Virus record (IMG/VR): IMGVR_UViG_3300028025_000003
Coordinates: 1 to 49,104 of that record
Length of the DNA: 49,104 nucleotides
Reading direction: 5' to 3' (one strand)
Source of the DNA: a virus
Shown: positions 16,567 through 24,241 of the stretch, piece by piece
Numbering within the stretch: the stretch's first letter is position 1
Layout: the number at the start of each line of letters is the position of its first letter
Notes under the pieces: generated by a model
Database searches by the model: none
Told to the model about the DNA's origin: nothing
What the model saw: the letters and a program-made list of their open reading frames with translations, nothing else
Program-made: the position numbers and the translations under genes

Positions 16567-17499
16567 TTACTTATCTAATTTTAATCTAGTTGACCAGGCT
16601 TGGCCTGCGTCTCCGCCCCAAGCATCCCAGGCCACACGACCTGGAGATGGATAGCCTGCTTCACCGGCATTGAAGCCTGTTGCTTTACGATCAACGCGGT
16701 GTCTTGCAAAGTATGAGCGCATTCTTGCTACGGTGTCGCGGCTAATGCTTCCACCTTCAGCAAGTTGAGAAGCCCTGTTTCTTCCGACTGAAGTAAAACC
16801 ATTGCCCGCTTTTCCTTCTGAAATCCACTTCAACGCCCTGCTTGCTGCACTACTCACACCAGCCGGAATTTTGTAAGTTGCGGCTTCGGTTAGCCTTGCT
16901 TCGCTTAATGAAGCAATCTTTCTGAGAGTTGAAAACTTGTGACCAACTTTTACGTCACTTGCTGACCAGCCTTTAGCAGATTCCTGCCAAACGGTAATCA
17001 AAGCAGCGGGATCATCTTCTGTGCCCGTGATTGTAAAACTTGAATTAGGCACATTGATTTTGCCGTTTCTAACAATTCTGCTTATCTTGCCCTGTGATCT
17101 TCCGCCTGAACTTCCCCATGTTACAAAGTCGCCAACTGACAAAGAACCTGGCGCGGCTTCGCGCATCTGAGGCATGCCAACATTTACAAGACCTGGCGGA
17201 ATTGCTGCAAATCTGCAAGCGCCACCATCTTCAATTTCCTGCTCAATAGCAGAACATTCAATTCCGGTTTCTGTTTCTCTGTGGAAAACACAGTTGCCGC
17301 ACTTTACGCCAATGCTGAGGTTTGGGTTATTTTCTGCGTTGTCGTAGCCAGCATTTATAGAACTGCCTTCTGACTGAAACTTGCCAAACTCTTGCACAAC
17401 GCCAAGCATCGCATCGATCAAAGCTCGCTCATCACCTGATGTTTGCTCGTAAAGATCAGTGCTAAATTCTTTTAATCTAACTGGCTTCTGTTCTGACAT
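16567..17499 (-). CDS. Multidomain phage protein: Cys4, Tudor-like and C-terminal phage domain
   Basis: This 310-residue protein has three parts. A Cys cluster (C67, C70, C82, C95) could bind a metal or Fe-S cluster. Residues about 119-194 match the pattern of the hypervirulence-associated Tudor-like domain (GDFVTWGSSGG start). Residues about 211-305 form a helical domain ending in 'YPSPGRVAWDAWGGDAG', which recurs in many phage proteins. It is last in the leftward arm. Possible roles are a minor virion protein or a nucleic-acid-binding protein; I cannot decide. AAGGA lies before the ATG, and a GGTACAAT motif lies about 55 bp upstream. Confidence 0.7.
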   Translation of the reverse strand: MSEQKPVRLKEFSTDLYEQTSGDERALIDAMLGVVQEFGKFQSEGSSINAGYDNAENNPNLSIGVKCGNCVFHRETETGIECSAIEQEIEDGGACRFAAIPPGLVNVGMPQMREAAPGSLSVGDFVTWGSSGGRSQGKISRIVRNGKINVPNSSFTITGTEDDPAALITVWQESAKGWSASDVKVGHKFSTLRKIASLSEARLTEAATYKIPAGVSSAASRALKWISEGKAGNGFTSVGRNRASQLAEGGSISRDTVARMRSYFARHRVDRKATGFNAGEAGYPSPGRVAWDAWGGDAGQAWSTRLKLDK

Positions 17500-17689
17500 T
17501 TCGTTCCTTTTTATCTGTGCTGTAAAATCCTTGGCCTTTAAAACCTACTCCAATTGTACCGTAAACCTGCATGACCTGCCCATTGCACTTGTCTGCAGGG
17601 CATTTCCCAATTGATGATTCTGAATTAATGCTTCTATTTTCAGTAATTAAAAGTTCGCACTTTTTGCATTTGTATTGATATGTAGGCAC
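17477..17689 (-). CDS. FmdB-like zinc-ribbon protein
   Basis: This 70-residue protein starts at GTG 17689 with GGAG 4 nt upstream. A longer frame to 17734 would run into the tRNA gene and is rejected. It begins P-T-Y-Q-Y-K-C-x-x-C, the hallmark of small FmdB-type zinc ribbons; the second pair is spread out (C-P-A-D-K-C). It probably binds zinc and a nucleic acid or protein partner. It overlaps the start of the next gene by 23 nt. Confidence 0.75.
   Translation of the reverse strand: MPTYQYKCKKCELLITENRSINSESSIGKCPADKCNGQVMQVYGTIGVGFKGQGFYSTDKKERNVRTEAS
17553..17560 (-). promoter_or_regulatory. Possible extended -10 (GGTACAAT, minus strand)
   Basis: On the minus strand GGTACAAT lies inside the zinc-ribbon gene, about 54 bp before the ATG of the 310-residue protein. 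It matches the recurrent motif of this phage, but it may be coincidental coding sequence. Confidence 0.3.
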
Positions 17690-17704
17690 TTTGCTCCATT
17701 CTTG

Positions 17705-17777
17705 CTGGCCATCCTGGGCTCGAACCAGGGACATTTCGATTAACAGTCGAACGCTCTGCCAACTGAGCTAATGGCCA
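17705..17777 (-). tRNA. tRNA-Asn (GTT)
   Basis: The minus strand folds as a full cloverleaf. The acceptor is TGGCCAT/ATGGCCA, 7 bp without mismatch. The D-arm contains GCTC-AGTTGGCA-GAGC. The anticodon arm is TTCGA/TCGAA with loop CTGTTAA (anticodon GTT). The T-arm is CCTGG-TTCGAGC-CCAGG, and the discriminator is G. The CCA end is not encoded. It is the only canonical tRNA I found. Confidence 0.95.
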
Positions 17778-17786
17778 ATTATAAAA

Positions 17787-18053
17787 TTATTCTAAACCCT
17801 TGCCAAACTCTCGAACAATTCGATCATTGACGTTCATATTATACATAGAACACGAGGCACAGGGGGCTGTCGCTTGGCAGGGCTGGTCGCAATGCCTGCA
17901 AAAGAAATGATTTTCTTTAAGGCCAAACACGCCAGCGTCACAAGAACAAATTAACCAAGCCTCTTCGTAAAGACCCGTGTATGGGTCAAAGAAGACTTCT
18001 TTTATCGGAGAATCTGTTTGTCCTGAAAACGCTCCTCTGGCGTTACTACCCAA
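17787..18053 (-). CDS. Small Cys-rich (zinc-binding) protein
   Basis: The frame is open from 18137, but that would overlap the metallophosphoesterase gene by 136 nt. TTG 18053 (88 residues) is a more likely start, still with about 50 nt of overlap and no strong ribosome site, so the start is uncertain. The protein has C-x-C, C-x-x-C-x-x-x-C and C-x-x-C pairs within about 35 residues, consistent with two zinc sites. It could be a small regulator or a partner of the phosphoesterase. I do not recognise a family. Confidence 0.5.
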   Translation of the reverse strand: MGSNARGAFSGQTDSPIKEVFFDPYTGLYEEAWLICSCDAGVFGLKENHFFCRHCDQPCQATAPCASCSMYNMNVNDRIVREFGKGLE

Positions 18054-19336
18054 CTGTTCATTCCGTGCCTTGCGTAGTGACCTGTTGCTTCTTTGTAATA
18101 GTGACTTCCACCATCCATTGTTGGATTTTGAACCCATAGCATTGAACCCCAGTCCTCTAGCGCGTCATGGTGAAAATGGTGAGTAACAAGAACATCAACC
18201 AGCCCAACAGGATGGCGGTTCGCTGCCATCGTTCTAACCCAGTTGAAGACCTTATTGCGAATCCCATTGCCACCACCACGACCATAAACATCACCATGAG
18301 TAATTCCATAATTCCAGCCTCTAATTTCTGTGACCATTGATACTTCATCTTCAGCAATATCGAATGAAACGTGCTGCATGTTTGGGTCGTTCTTTAAACC
18401 TACTTCTGCCATCTCGAAAACCAAAAGGTCATCGTTGTCACCAATTGCAGTTCTGCTTCCATTGATTCTATTTTCACCGTGATTACCTGGCACAACTACT
18501 ACTCGAACACTTTCAAAGTATGGTGCCAAAGTGTAAATACCTTTAAGTATAGATGCAACCGCTAAACGAATCTGATCTCTTCTGTGCCCATCAATGTGGA
18601 ATGATTGCTGCGGATAAATTACGCAGCCTTCGATCATGTCACCGCCACCGATAATCACTAATTCGTCTAGTTTCCGCCCTGTGACGCGCAGTTCTTCTAA
18701 TCGGCTTAGGGCCGCGACCAATGCGGAATCGAATCGCTCTATAAATCCCCGTGCTCCTCCACCTTCCGATTTGTGCACTTGCCAATCTGCCCAATCTAAT
18801 ACCCATGATGATTCTTTCCCATTGTTAGAATTTATTTGTTTTGGCTTTGATTTAATTCCCATCTCGCGAATTAAATTAATCGGATCAACGTAATTATTGT
18901 CAATTGCTTGATCTTTTTTGGAAACTGCAAAAGCGTAAGAGTGCTTCCACATCATTTTTTCTAGCTTTGTTGACCAGTATTGGCCATGCTTTTCTCGAAG
19001 TAAGCCAGTAATCTCAACTTTAGTTATGTCGTGACCAAAGTATCTAAGTATCGATTCATAATCTAAGTTAGCAATTGGCGACTCTTGGCTTTCGCTTTCG
19101 ATATCTCCGGTGCGAAGTTCTCCGGATCCGTTTGAAAAAATAAACTCTTGCCCGTCTTTTGAAACCTGATCTTTTATAGACAAAGGATTTTCGCACCTAG
19201 ATCTATGATCTGCTACTGACGATTTACCAATTGGATAGTTTGCTGCAATCCAACGACTTGATTTAGTCATTAGGTCAACTGATAAATTTGGGTGTTGCGG
19301 TAACATTTCGCATAACTTGCAATAAGTTTTCGACAT
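18002..19336 (-). CDS. Metallophosphoesterase (Mre11/SbcD-like fold)
   Basis: This 444-residue protein starts at ATG 19336 in a TGATG overlap with the small gene before it. The C-terminal half carries calcineurin-type metal motifs: 'DWADWQVHK' (D-x-Q in place of D-x-H), 'GGGDMIEG' (GD), 'VVPGNHGENR' (GNH), 'THGD' and 'HHFHH'. The N-terminal 60 residues have Cys pairs and a helix-turn-helix-like stretch ('SSVADHRSRCE') that may bind DNA. Actinophage relatives sit in replication modules. A role as a nuclease in recombination or DNA ends is likely, though phosphatase activity is possible. Confidence 0.8.
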   Translation of the reverse strand: MSKTYCKLCEMLPQHPNLSVDLMTKSSRWIAANYPIGKSSVADHRSRCENPLSIKDQVSKDGQEFIFSNGSGELRTGDIESESQESPIANLDYESILRYFGHDITKVEITGLLREKHGQYWSTKLEKMMWKHSYAFAVSKKDQAIDNNYVDPINLIREMGIKSKPKQINSNNGKESSWVLDWADWQVHKSEGGGARGFIERFDSALVAALSRLEELRVTGRKLDELVIIGGGDMIEGCVIYPQQSFHIDGHRRDQIRLAVASILKGIYTLAPYFESVRVVVVPGNHGENRINGSRTAIGDNDDLLVFEMAEVGLKNDPNMQHVSFDIAEDEVSMVTEIRGWNYGITHGDVYGRGGGNGIRNKVFNWVRTMAANRHPVGLVDVLVTHHFHHDALEDWGSMLWVQNPTMDGGSHYYKEATGHYARHGMNSWVVTPEERFQDKQILR

Positions 19337-19473
19337 CACTTCTTGCCCTTCGTATGGGTGTGCTCACAAGAACACTTTTTTAGTTTCCCAATAATAGTAT
19401 AACTACGATTGCAGCATTTGCAATCATTTTTTTCGGCGGGTCGTACCGCATAAATTCTTTTAATCTTGCTCAT
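19336..19473 (-). CDS. Small Cys-rich protein (45 aa)
   Basis: This short frame runs from ATG 19473 to TGA 19336. It overlaps the resolvase end by 14 nt and the phosphoesterase start by TGATG. It encodes a basic protein with C-K-C-C and C-S-C motifs and a C-terminal H-T-H-T-K tail, so it may be a zinc-binding nucleic-acid protein. The tight coupling to both neighbours supports real coding. No family is recognised. Confidence 0.6.
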   Translation of the reverse strand: MSKIKRIYAVRPAEKNDCKCCNRSYTIIGKLKKCSCEHTHTKGKK

Positions 19474-19909
19474 CTGGCCATCCTTTTTTTAGTGTGGGAA
19501 TGTGCTTTTCATGGGTTCTTAGGTATGCAACTGCGTGTCTAAAAGCATCTCGGGCGTGTTGCTGCCCCTTGACATAGAACCCCATCTCCTTAAGGGCATC
19601 ATTGTCGCAAAAGCCTTTGAACATAGGGGATTGGTAGACGATGTGATCCCCGTAGAGAGCCTGTAAAGCTCCCATAACATAGCAGGGTTCTAGGTTTACC
19701 CCCAGCACACCTTGGCGCAAGGTGAAAGACTCGCAGACTATTACAGTGTCTGGCAGGTATTGAACTCTGCGGTTCCACCATTCGATAAAGCCCAGGTGGC
19801 CATCAGGGATCTGACCTGACTCCAAAACCACAGGCTCGGTGTCGTCTTCGTAGCCAATAAAGGCCCAGCCTGTTGTGCCACCCGGATCAAAAGATAGAAT
19901 ACTTTTCAC
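19460..19909 (-). CDS. RuvC-like Holliday junction resolvase
   Basis: This 149-residue RNase-H-fold protein starts at GTG 19909. It has the motif S-F-D8-P-G-G-T-T-G-W, a second acidic residue in V-C-E60-S-F, and the C-terminal A-R-D121-A-F-R-H-A helix. Together these match RuvC-like phage resolvases. The enzyme would resolve branched DNA during replication or before packaging. It is coupled to a 49-residue gene upstream by a TGA/GTG overlap. Confidence 0.85.
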   Translation of the reverse strand: MKSILSFDPGGTTGWAFIGYEDDTEPVVLESGQIPDGHLGFIEWWNRRVQYLPDTVIVCESFTLRQGVLGVNLEPCYVMGALQALYGDHIVYQSPMFKGFCDNDALKEMGFYVKGQQHARDAFRHAVAYLRTHEKHIPTLKKGWPDEQD

Positions 19910-20055
19910 TTATTTTTCCTTAGTTGAACAAACTGAAAGCATAGTTTAGCCAGTTCGTAACGACTGCCGGATTGCCATCTAACAGCATGAAAAAGTAGTG
20001 CTTCTTCATTTTCTCTAACATCTTCAAATTTTGCTTTTCTATTAAATAGATCCAT
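19906..20055 (-). CDS. Small protein (49 aa)
   Basis: This frame from ATG 20055 to TGA 19906 encodes 49 residues with a charged N-terminus and a helical middle ('ENEEALLFHAVRWQSGSRYE'). It overlaps the upstream gene by 14 nt and the resolvase start by 4 nt. The unbroken overlapping arrangement is the main evidence. No function can be assigned. Confidence 0.55.
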   Translation of the reverse strand: MDLFNRKAKFEDVRENEEALLFHAVRWQSGSRYELAKLCFQFVQLRKNK

Positions 20056-20446
20056 CGAACTTAGCAACACCCTTACTGATCTTTGCTTGACTTATGCCGC
20101 TTAGTTTTTCTAACATGCCTTGAGATGTTCCAGCATCCAAGATTCGTTTCACAACTTTATAATTAACTCTTTTGTTAACGCGGTCATGAAAGCAATCTTT
20201 GATATCTTCAAGACTATCAATAGATAAACGACCACCAGTTTTGTCAGACTTCTTGCAAAGCCTTGCAACGGTTTGGTGTGAAAGAATACCCTCAGTCATT
20301 GCTGAGATCTGGCGAGCAGAGTAAATCCCATACTCTCCAATATCTTCAACAATGCTAAAAAGTTCTTGCTTTGAAAGACGGCTTGCGTGATTGCGCAACC
20401 AGATTGCTTCATTAATTGCCCTAAGCAAAAGGATGTCCTTATCCAC
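20042..20446 (-). CDS. Helix-turn-helix-like protein
   Basis: This 134-residue protein starts at GTG 20446, preceded by GGAGG at good spacing, and overlaps the primase-helicase end by 8 nt. It is all-helical and basic. Two segments read like helix-turn-helix units ('YSARQISAMTEGILSHQTVARLCKK' in the middle and 'QGMLEKLSGISQAKISKGVAKF' at the end, each cited only as position markers). It probably binds DNA, perhaps as a regulator or replication accessory. No named family is recognised. Confidence 0.65.
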   Translation of the reverse strand: MDKDILLLRAINEAIWLRNHASRLSKQELFSIVEDIGEYGIYSARQISAMTEGILSHQTVARLCKKSDKTGGRLSIDSLEDIKDCFHDRVNKRVNYKVVKRILDAGTSQGMLEKLSGISQAKISKGVAKFDGSI

Positions 20447-22643
20447 GTGCTACCTCCAAGAATAGTTTGTTATGTTCATTCATTACGCCCATGCGACCCT
20501 GAGACTTTAGTGCATCAACCATCTCATCAAACTCGCGCTTACGCTTGTTTCCAAATCTCCGGTAAGCCTCTTCATAGCGGATACGGCCACCCTTTGAAGC
20601 CACAAGAGCCTCTAGTTCATCAACCTCTCGCTGCCATTCAGATGCTGAGATCGCACCTGCCATTCGGACCAAGTTTCTAAACCAGTCCTCAGAGTAGTGA
20701 ATAGCAATTAGCAAGTGACGCAATTCAACCATGTCTGACTTGTCATACATCGCCAACAAGACGGCACACTTCCAAACAGAAAGCGCAAGTCGCTGGCGCG
20801 AAGGCTCGATTGACTCTTCATGCTCGTGACCTGATGTAAAGTTACCCATCTCCCACTTGAAAGCATTAAAGCGCTCCATGGCCTCATCAGTCATGCGAAC
20901 TGGCCTAGGAAAAGGTGCGCCCTTCTTCTGCCAGTACATGTAAGACTCGTAAAGCGAGCGCACAATTCCGTGCATCTCTTCATCGCGAACAGCAACCTCT
21001 AGTTCATCGGCCTGCTGGATTGCTTCGCTTTGGAATGTTCGATCCGGTGCGTCTGCAATTACATAAATGAAACGCGCCAAGAAACCTGACCGGAAATACT
21101 CCGTGGTCAAGACATCTGCAGTCTTGCTGGTAATGCCCATCAAATACATAATGAAGTTTGTTTCAGCGCGTTCAGACTGCATGCCTTTACCTGGTGTGCT
21201 GCCACCTGTTGATCGAACCACAACCGGAACATGGCCGTCATAAAGCTCGGTGAAGCGCTCTGCAGCAGTAGCCATGTAAGTCTTGTTGATAAAGTCCTTG
21301 AACATACCCTGGACTTCATCGCGGTGAAACAGCGAGGTCTGCTTGTCGCGGTTTGAAAGCAACTTGACAAGACCTTCGGCAGTAACATCCGAACCGACAT
21401 CGATCTGATAGCCAGCAAACTTTTCATACTCGCGAACCATGCGAAGCATAAGTTGACGCGAAGTTGACTTACGGCTACGAGTGGTCTCACCAAGAATCAT
21501 GAACCAAAGGTTTAGGCCCATCTTGCCATACTTCGGAATCGCGTGACCGGAATCTGAGAAGACCGAAGATAGCACAGTAAAGGCGGAAGCAATTTGATAT
21601 TGGTAAGCAGCATCTGTTTTCTTTGAAGCCCAGTCATTGTATTTATCAATAAAGGTTGGGTTCTCTGCAACAATCTCGCGCTCACCAAAAGTTAGGAAAT
21701 CAATTTCTTTCTCTTCTTCTTTGGCAATCAATTCACCTGAGGCTTCAAAAGCAGCGTTGCCATCAACCGCATAAATCTGAGATGCTCGCTGAACCTCACG
21801 CCATAGGTCGCCATCTGGATCAGAACGCTTCTGACGGTCTGAGCGGTGGTATTTGTTGCACTTAGCGTGACGAGCAACCGCAAAAACTTCTTCGGCATTT
21901 AGACCAGCACGAAACAACTCAAGTTCTAGTTTCCAAAGACGACGCGACAAATCAGCACCCGGCATTGGCTCATCAAGATACAGCGACATAACTTCTGGAT
22001 TGCTTGGCACCTTAGCCAAAACATCCATAACGCTAAGTGGTTGCTCAGGCATTGGTGCAAGGCTAGGGTCAAGAATTGAATCGACTACGACAGCGCCGTA
22101 AACCTTATCCATTTCTTCAACGGTGTAAATTGCTCCGTTGCTTGTGGACTTGACTCTGTAAGTTTGCTCATACTTTTTATTGCTTGTGTTTGGAACGCGA
22201 AGCAACTTAGTCGGGTTCCAGCCTGAAAGATCGCAGCCATCAGCCTTGTGCGCGTAAGCAACCTTCTTAGACAAAAGCGCAATACGCGAAGGGTCCTGAG
22301 AGGTAGGCAAGATCCAGTAGCAGTGCCAGCGATTAGGCGAGGTCTCAACTGAAATTGATGGCTCGATTAAAAACTTCTCCGGTGGACATTCATCTGCGTC
22401 AGCATAAACTACAGCTACAGACTTTGCGTTCTCGCGAATCCTGCGCTCTTCATAGAAAAGGATTGGCGAAACATAAACGTCTTCATCTTTAAATCTTTCA
22501 GAGTATTCAACCATCTGATCGATCTCATCTGGATAACTAAAAAACTTTTGGACAGTCGGATTGTTTCTAGCATCTCTAGTGACTAAGGTTGCATAACCAG
22601 CACCATCGCCATAAATCGCTTCGAAAAAATCTCTGATCTCCAT
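20439..22643 (-). CDS. Primase-helicase (AEP/RepB-type primase plus DUF3987-like ATPase)
   Basis: This 734-residue protein has a primase-like N-terminal domain with Y-A-D82-A-D84-E, R-W-H107-C-Y-W and 'LLRVPNTSNKK', the metal and template motifs of RepB/PrimPol-type primases. A linker leads to an ATPase domain (about 330-660) with P-loop G-E-T-T-R-S-R-K-S-T (385-394) and 'HRDEVQG' as Walker B. A winged-helix-like end follows (about 685-734). It probably unwinds and primes phage DNA. No other primase, DnaB or DNA polymerase is visible. AAGGAAGGG precedes the ATG, and a tRNA-like element lies in the leader. Confidence 0.85.
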   Translation of the reverse strand: MEIRDFFEAIYGDGAGYATLVTRDARNNPTVQKFFSYPDEIDQMVEYSERFKDEDVYVSPILFYEERRIRENAKSVAVVYADADECPPEKFLIEPSISVETSPNRWHCYWILPTSQDPSRIALLSKKVAYAHKADGCDLSGWNPTKLLRVPNTSNKKYEQTYRVKSTSNGAIYTVEEMDKVYGAVVVDSILDPSLAPMPEQPLSVMDVLAKVPSNPEVMSLYLDEPMPGADLSRRLWKLELELFRAGLNAEEVFAVARHAKCNKYHRSDRQKRSDPDGDLWREVQRASQIYAVDGNAAFEASGELIAKEEEKEIDFLTFGEREIVAENPTFIDKYNDWASKKTDAAYQYQIASAFTVLSSVFSDSGHAIPKYGKMGLNLWFMILGETTRSRKSTSRQLMLRMVREYEKFAGYQIDVGSDVTAEGLVKLLSNRDKQTSLFHRDEVQGMFKDFINKTYMATAAERFTELYDGHVPVVVRSTGGSTPGKGMQSERAETNFIMYLMGITSKTADVLTTEYFRSGFLARFIYVIADAPDRTFQSEAIQQADELEVAVRDEEMHGIVRSLYESYMYWQKKGAPFPRPVRMTDEAMERFNAFKWEMGNFTSGHEHEESIEPSRQRLALSVWKCAVLLAMYDKSDMVELRHLLIAIHYSEDWFRNLVRMAGAISASEWQREVDELEALVASKGGRIRYEEAYRRFGNKRKREFDEMVDALKSQGRMGVMNEHNKLFLEVARG

Positions 22644-22670
22644 TAAAATTTGCCCTTCCTTTGTGCAAGT

Positions 22671-22735
22671 CCCCCATCAAGAATCGAACTTGAAACGTCA
22701 TGAAAGGAGGGGAAGTGACGTTATCCAATTGGGAG
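22671..22735 (-). ncRNA. tRNA-like element lacking a D-arm, with anti-Shine-Dalgarno loop
   Basis: Minus strand, 65 nt. The acceptor-like stem is CUCCCA/UGGGGG (22730-22735 with 22671-22676; one U-G pair). A 7-nt linker AUUGGAU stands where the D-arm should be. An anticodon-like arm has a 7-bp stem AACGUCA/UGACGUU and a 15-nt loop (22701-22715). A consensus T-arm follows: UCAAG-UUCGAUU-CUUGA. The loop contains CCUCCUUUC, identical to the 3' end of bacterial 16S rRNA. It lies in the leader of the primase-helicase gene, about 27 nt before its coding start. It could be a separate RNA or a cis-regulatory fold. It is not a functional decoding tRNA. Confidence 0.55.
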
Positions 22736-22774
22736 TAGTAAGCCAGTTTCTAGACATGGCTCAGGTCTTGCCCA

Positions 22775-23248
22775 TTAGTTAATCCAAGGGCTTTCGGCAG
22801 TTGTCGCGCCCATTGACGACAGAATACTGCCAGCAGTTGCATCTGCTTTTGCGAAACCACTAACTTCGTTTCGTGGCTCCCCATTCTGATCTGCGCCAAT
22901 CTTAACTGTCACAGTCAGGTCTTTACCCAGAAGTTCATTGATTTCTGGGACAGCAAAGTCACCGGCATTGATGTCGTAACCTAGGGCCTTGAAAAAGGTC
23001 TGAGCCTTAAAGAAGTCCTTAGCGACATAAAGTGGCACAAGTGAGAACACGCGACGGTTCTCGTGCTGTGGTCCGGTGATTTTGAATTGAATGTTGAAGC
23101 GCGGCTTACCAGCATTTTCACCAGACTTAACTTCTTCAAGTTTTACGTTGAAGACATTTGCCTGATACTTGCCAGCCGGGATCGGGCTGTAATCACTCTT
23201 TACATCGAGTGACTCGTTGGTGATTCCCTTGATTACGATAGATGACAT
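22775..23248 (-). CDS. DUF669-like ssDNA-binding/annealing accessory protein
   Basis: This 157-residue protein has an OB-like beta pattern. It opens with 'IPAGKYQANVFNVKLEEVKSGENAGKP' spacing and continues with 'FNIQFKITGP...NRRVFSLVPL' and 'FFKALGYDINAG'. This matches DUF669-type phage proteins that accompany Sak/Erf-type recombination systems. It directly follows the Sak4-like ATPase gene. A single-strand DNA-binding role in recombination or replication is likely. It is distinct from the SSB at 29890-30360. Confidence 0.75.
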   Translation of the reverse strand: MSSIVIKGITNESLDVKSDYSPIPAGKYQANVFNVKLEEVKSGENAGKPRFNIQFKITGPQHENRRVFSLVPLYVAKDFFKAQTFFKALGYDINAGDFAVPEINELLGKDLTVTVKIGADQNGEPRNEVSGFAKADATAGSILSSMGATTAESPWIN

Positions 23249-23249
23249 A

Positions 23250-23987
23250 TTACTTCTTATCTCCTTGTTCTTTAATTAGTGTTGTGATTTTCTTCATACT
23301 CGGCTCAGTAATAACTGCAGGCAAGTTGAAGCGGTTCTTTGTTACCAAGCGGTCATTGGCATCGACAACCAAAACACGCTGGGTGCCTTGCTCAGTCTTT
23401 TGAAGCGTCATGTATCCGATGATATCTGGAATACCAGGAAGATCCTTCTTGGACCCACCAGGAATATTTGGAACAGTCTTAACCGCTCCGGTGTTCTCAT
23501 CCTTCTCATCAACTGCGTGAGTAAGAATGATTGAAACAAATGGTGCAGCATGCATTGAACGAACAATATCGTTAGCCCAGATTTTTAGGTCGCCCCATTT
23601 ACCGAACTTATTGCCTTTGTTCTCTGGCTTCTCACCAAAGAACTTTTCTGCACGATCCATTTGAACACCAAGAGTGTCAATGATTACTGTTTTGTATTTG
23701 TGCTTGATTGTCAAAAGATCTTGCACAACAGCGTCAAACTCAGGATGAGTTGAGACGTTGATGACATCAACATCTTTCCAGTCGCGAGCAACCGCAGATG
23801 CGCCACCCTCAACATCGATCAGCAACACCGGAGACATCTCTGCCACTTCTGCTGCTGATGCAGCCAACCAAGTTTTTCCTCGGCCAGCGTCACCATAAAT
23901 TAGTATGGTCTTTGGTGCGTTCAAGGCTTCTGCCTTGTGAATCAACTTAGCGAATCTAAGTTGAGGAAGTTGTGTCGAGTCCGACAT
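23250..23987 (-). CDS. Sak4-like RecA-fold ATPase
   Basis: This 245-residue protein starts at ATG 23987 with AAAGGAGA as ribosome site; an ATG 15 nt upstream lies before that site and is rejected. It has P-loop G-D-A-G-R-G-K-T (32-39), Walker B-like 'TVIIDTLG' and a conserved 'SIILTHAVDEKDE' strand. These fit the AAA_24/Sak4 group, which promotes single-strand annealing together with an SSB. Neighbours (DUF669-like protein, Cas4-like nuclease) complete a phage recombination set. A GGTAGTAT promoter motif lies about 30 nt upstream. Confidence 0.85.
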   Translation of the reverse strand: MSDSTQLPQLRFAKLIHKAEALNAPKTILIYGDAGRGKTWLAASAAEVAEMSPVLLIDVEGGASAVARDWKDVDVINVSTHPEFDAVVQDLLTIKHKYKTVIIDTLGVQMDRAEKFFGEKPENKGNKFGKWGDLKIWANDIVRSMHAAPFVSIILTHAVDEKDENTGAVKTVPNIPGGSKKDLPGIPDIIGYMTLQKTEQGTQRVLVVDANDRLVTKNRFNLPAVITEPSMKKITTLIKEQGDKK

Positions 23988-24015
23988 GACTTCTCCTTTC
24001 ATTGTGTGAGTAATG

Positions 24016-24023
24016 ATACTACC
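24016..24023 (-). promoter_or_regulatory. Extended -10 promoter (GGTAGTAT, minus strand)
   Basis: On the minus strand ATGG-TAGTAT precedes the ATPase gene, with a predicted leader of about 20 nt. It lies in one of the few gaps of this arm (24003-24028). A second TAGAAT lies at 24026-24031. Confidence 0.45.
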
Positions 24024-24028
24024 ATATT

Positions 24029-24241
24029 CTATTCAGTTTTTGTCATCTCTTTTACGGCGAGTCGCAAAATAATTGCTTTACGAATTGCCATAAAACCGAC
24101 CAAAAGCCCGGCGCAAACAAAGCCAAGCCTAAGTATGTATGTGTCTAGTTCATAAGATGCTGTAATCAAGATACCCGCTAAGGCTAGCCTTGTCAACAGA
24201 CTTAGCGTGAAGGTCAAAGCCAACGCTGTTTTTATCTTCAT
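24029..24241 (-). CDS. Small two-TM membrane protein
   Basis: From ATG 24241 this encodes 70 residues, overlapping the upstream stop as ATGA. It has two transmembrane helices (about 5-24 and 31-50), the first like a signal anchor, and a basic C-terminal tail. No family is recognised. Membrane proteins inside phage early operons are sometimes involved in superinfection exclusion or membrane tethering, which cannot be judged here. Confidence 0.6.
   Translation of the reverse strand: MKIKTALALTFTLSLLTRLALAGILITASYELDTYILRLGFVCAGLLVGFMAIRKAIILRLAVKEMTKTE

Noticed and set aside
17477-17734. Longer start for the zinc-ribbon protein at 17734
   Set aside because: It would read through part of the tRNA-Asn gene; GTG 17689 with GGAG gives the conserved P-T-Y-Q-Y start.
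22671-22735. Ordinary decoding tRNA
   Set aside because: No D-arm, a 15-nt loop that cannot be a 7-nt anticodon loop, no variable loop, and an A-A mismatch if the acceptor is extended to 7 bp.
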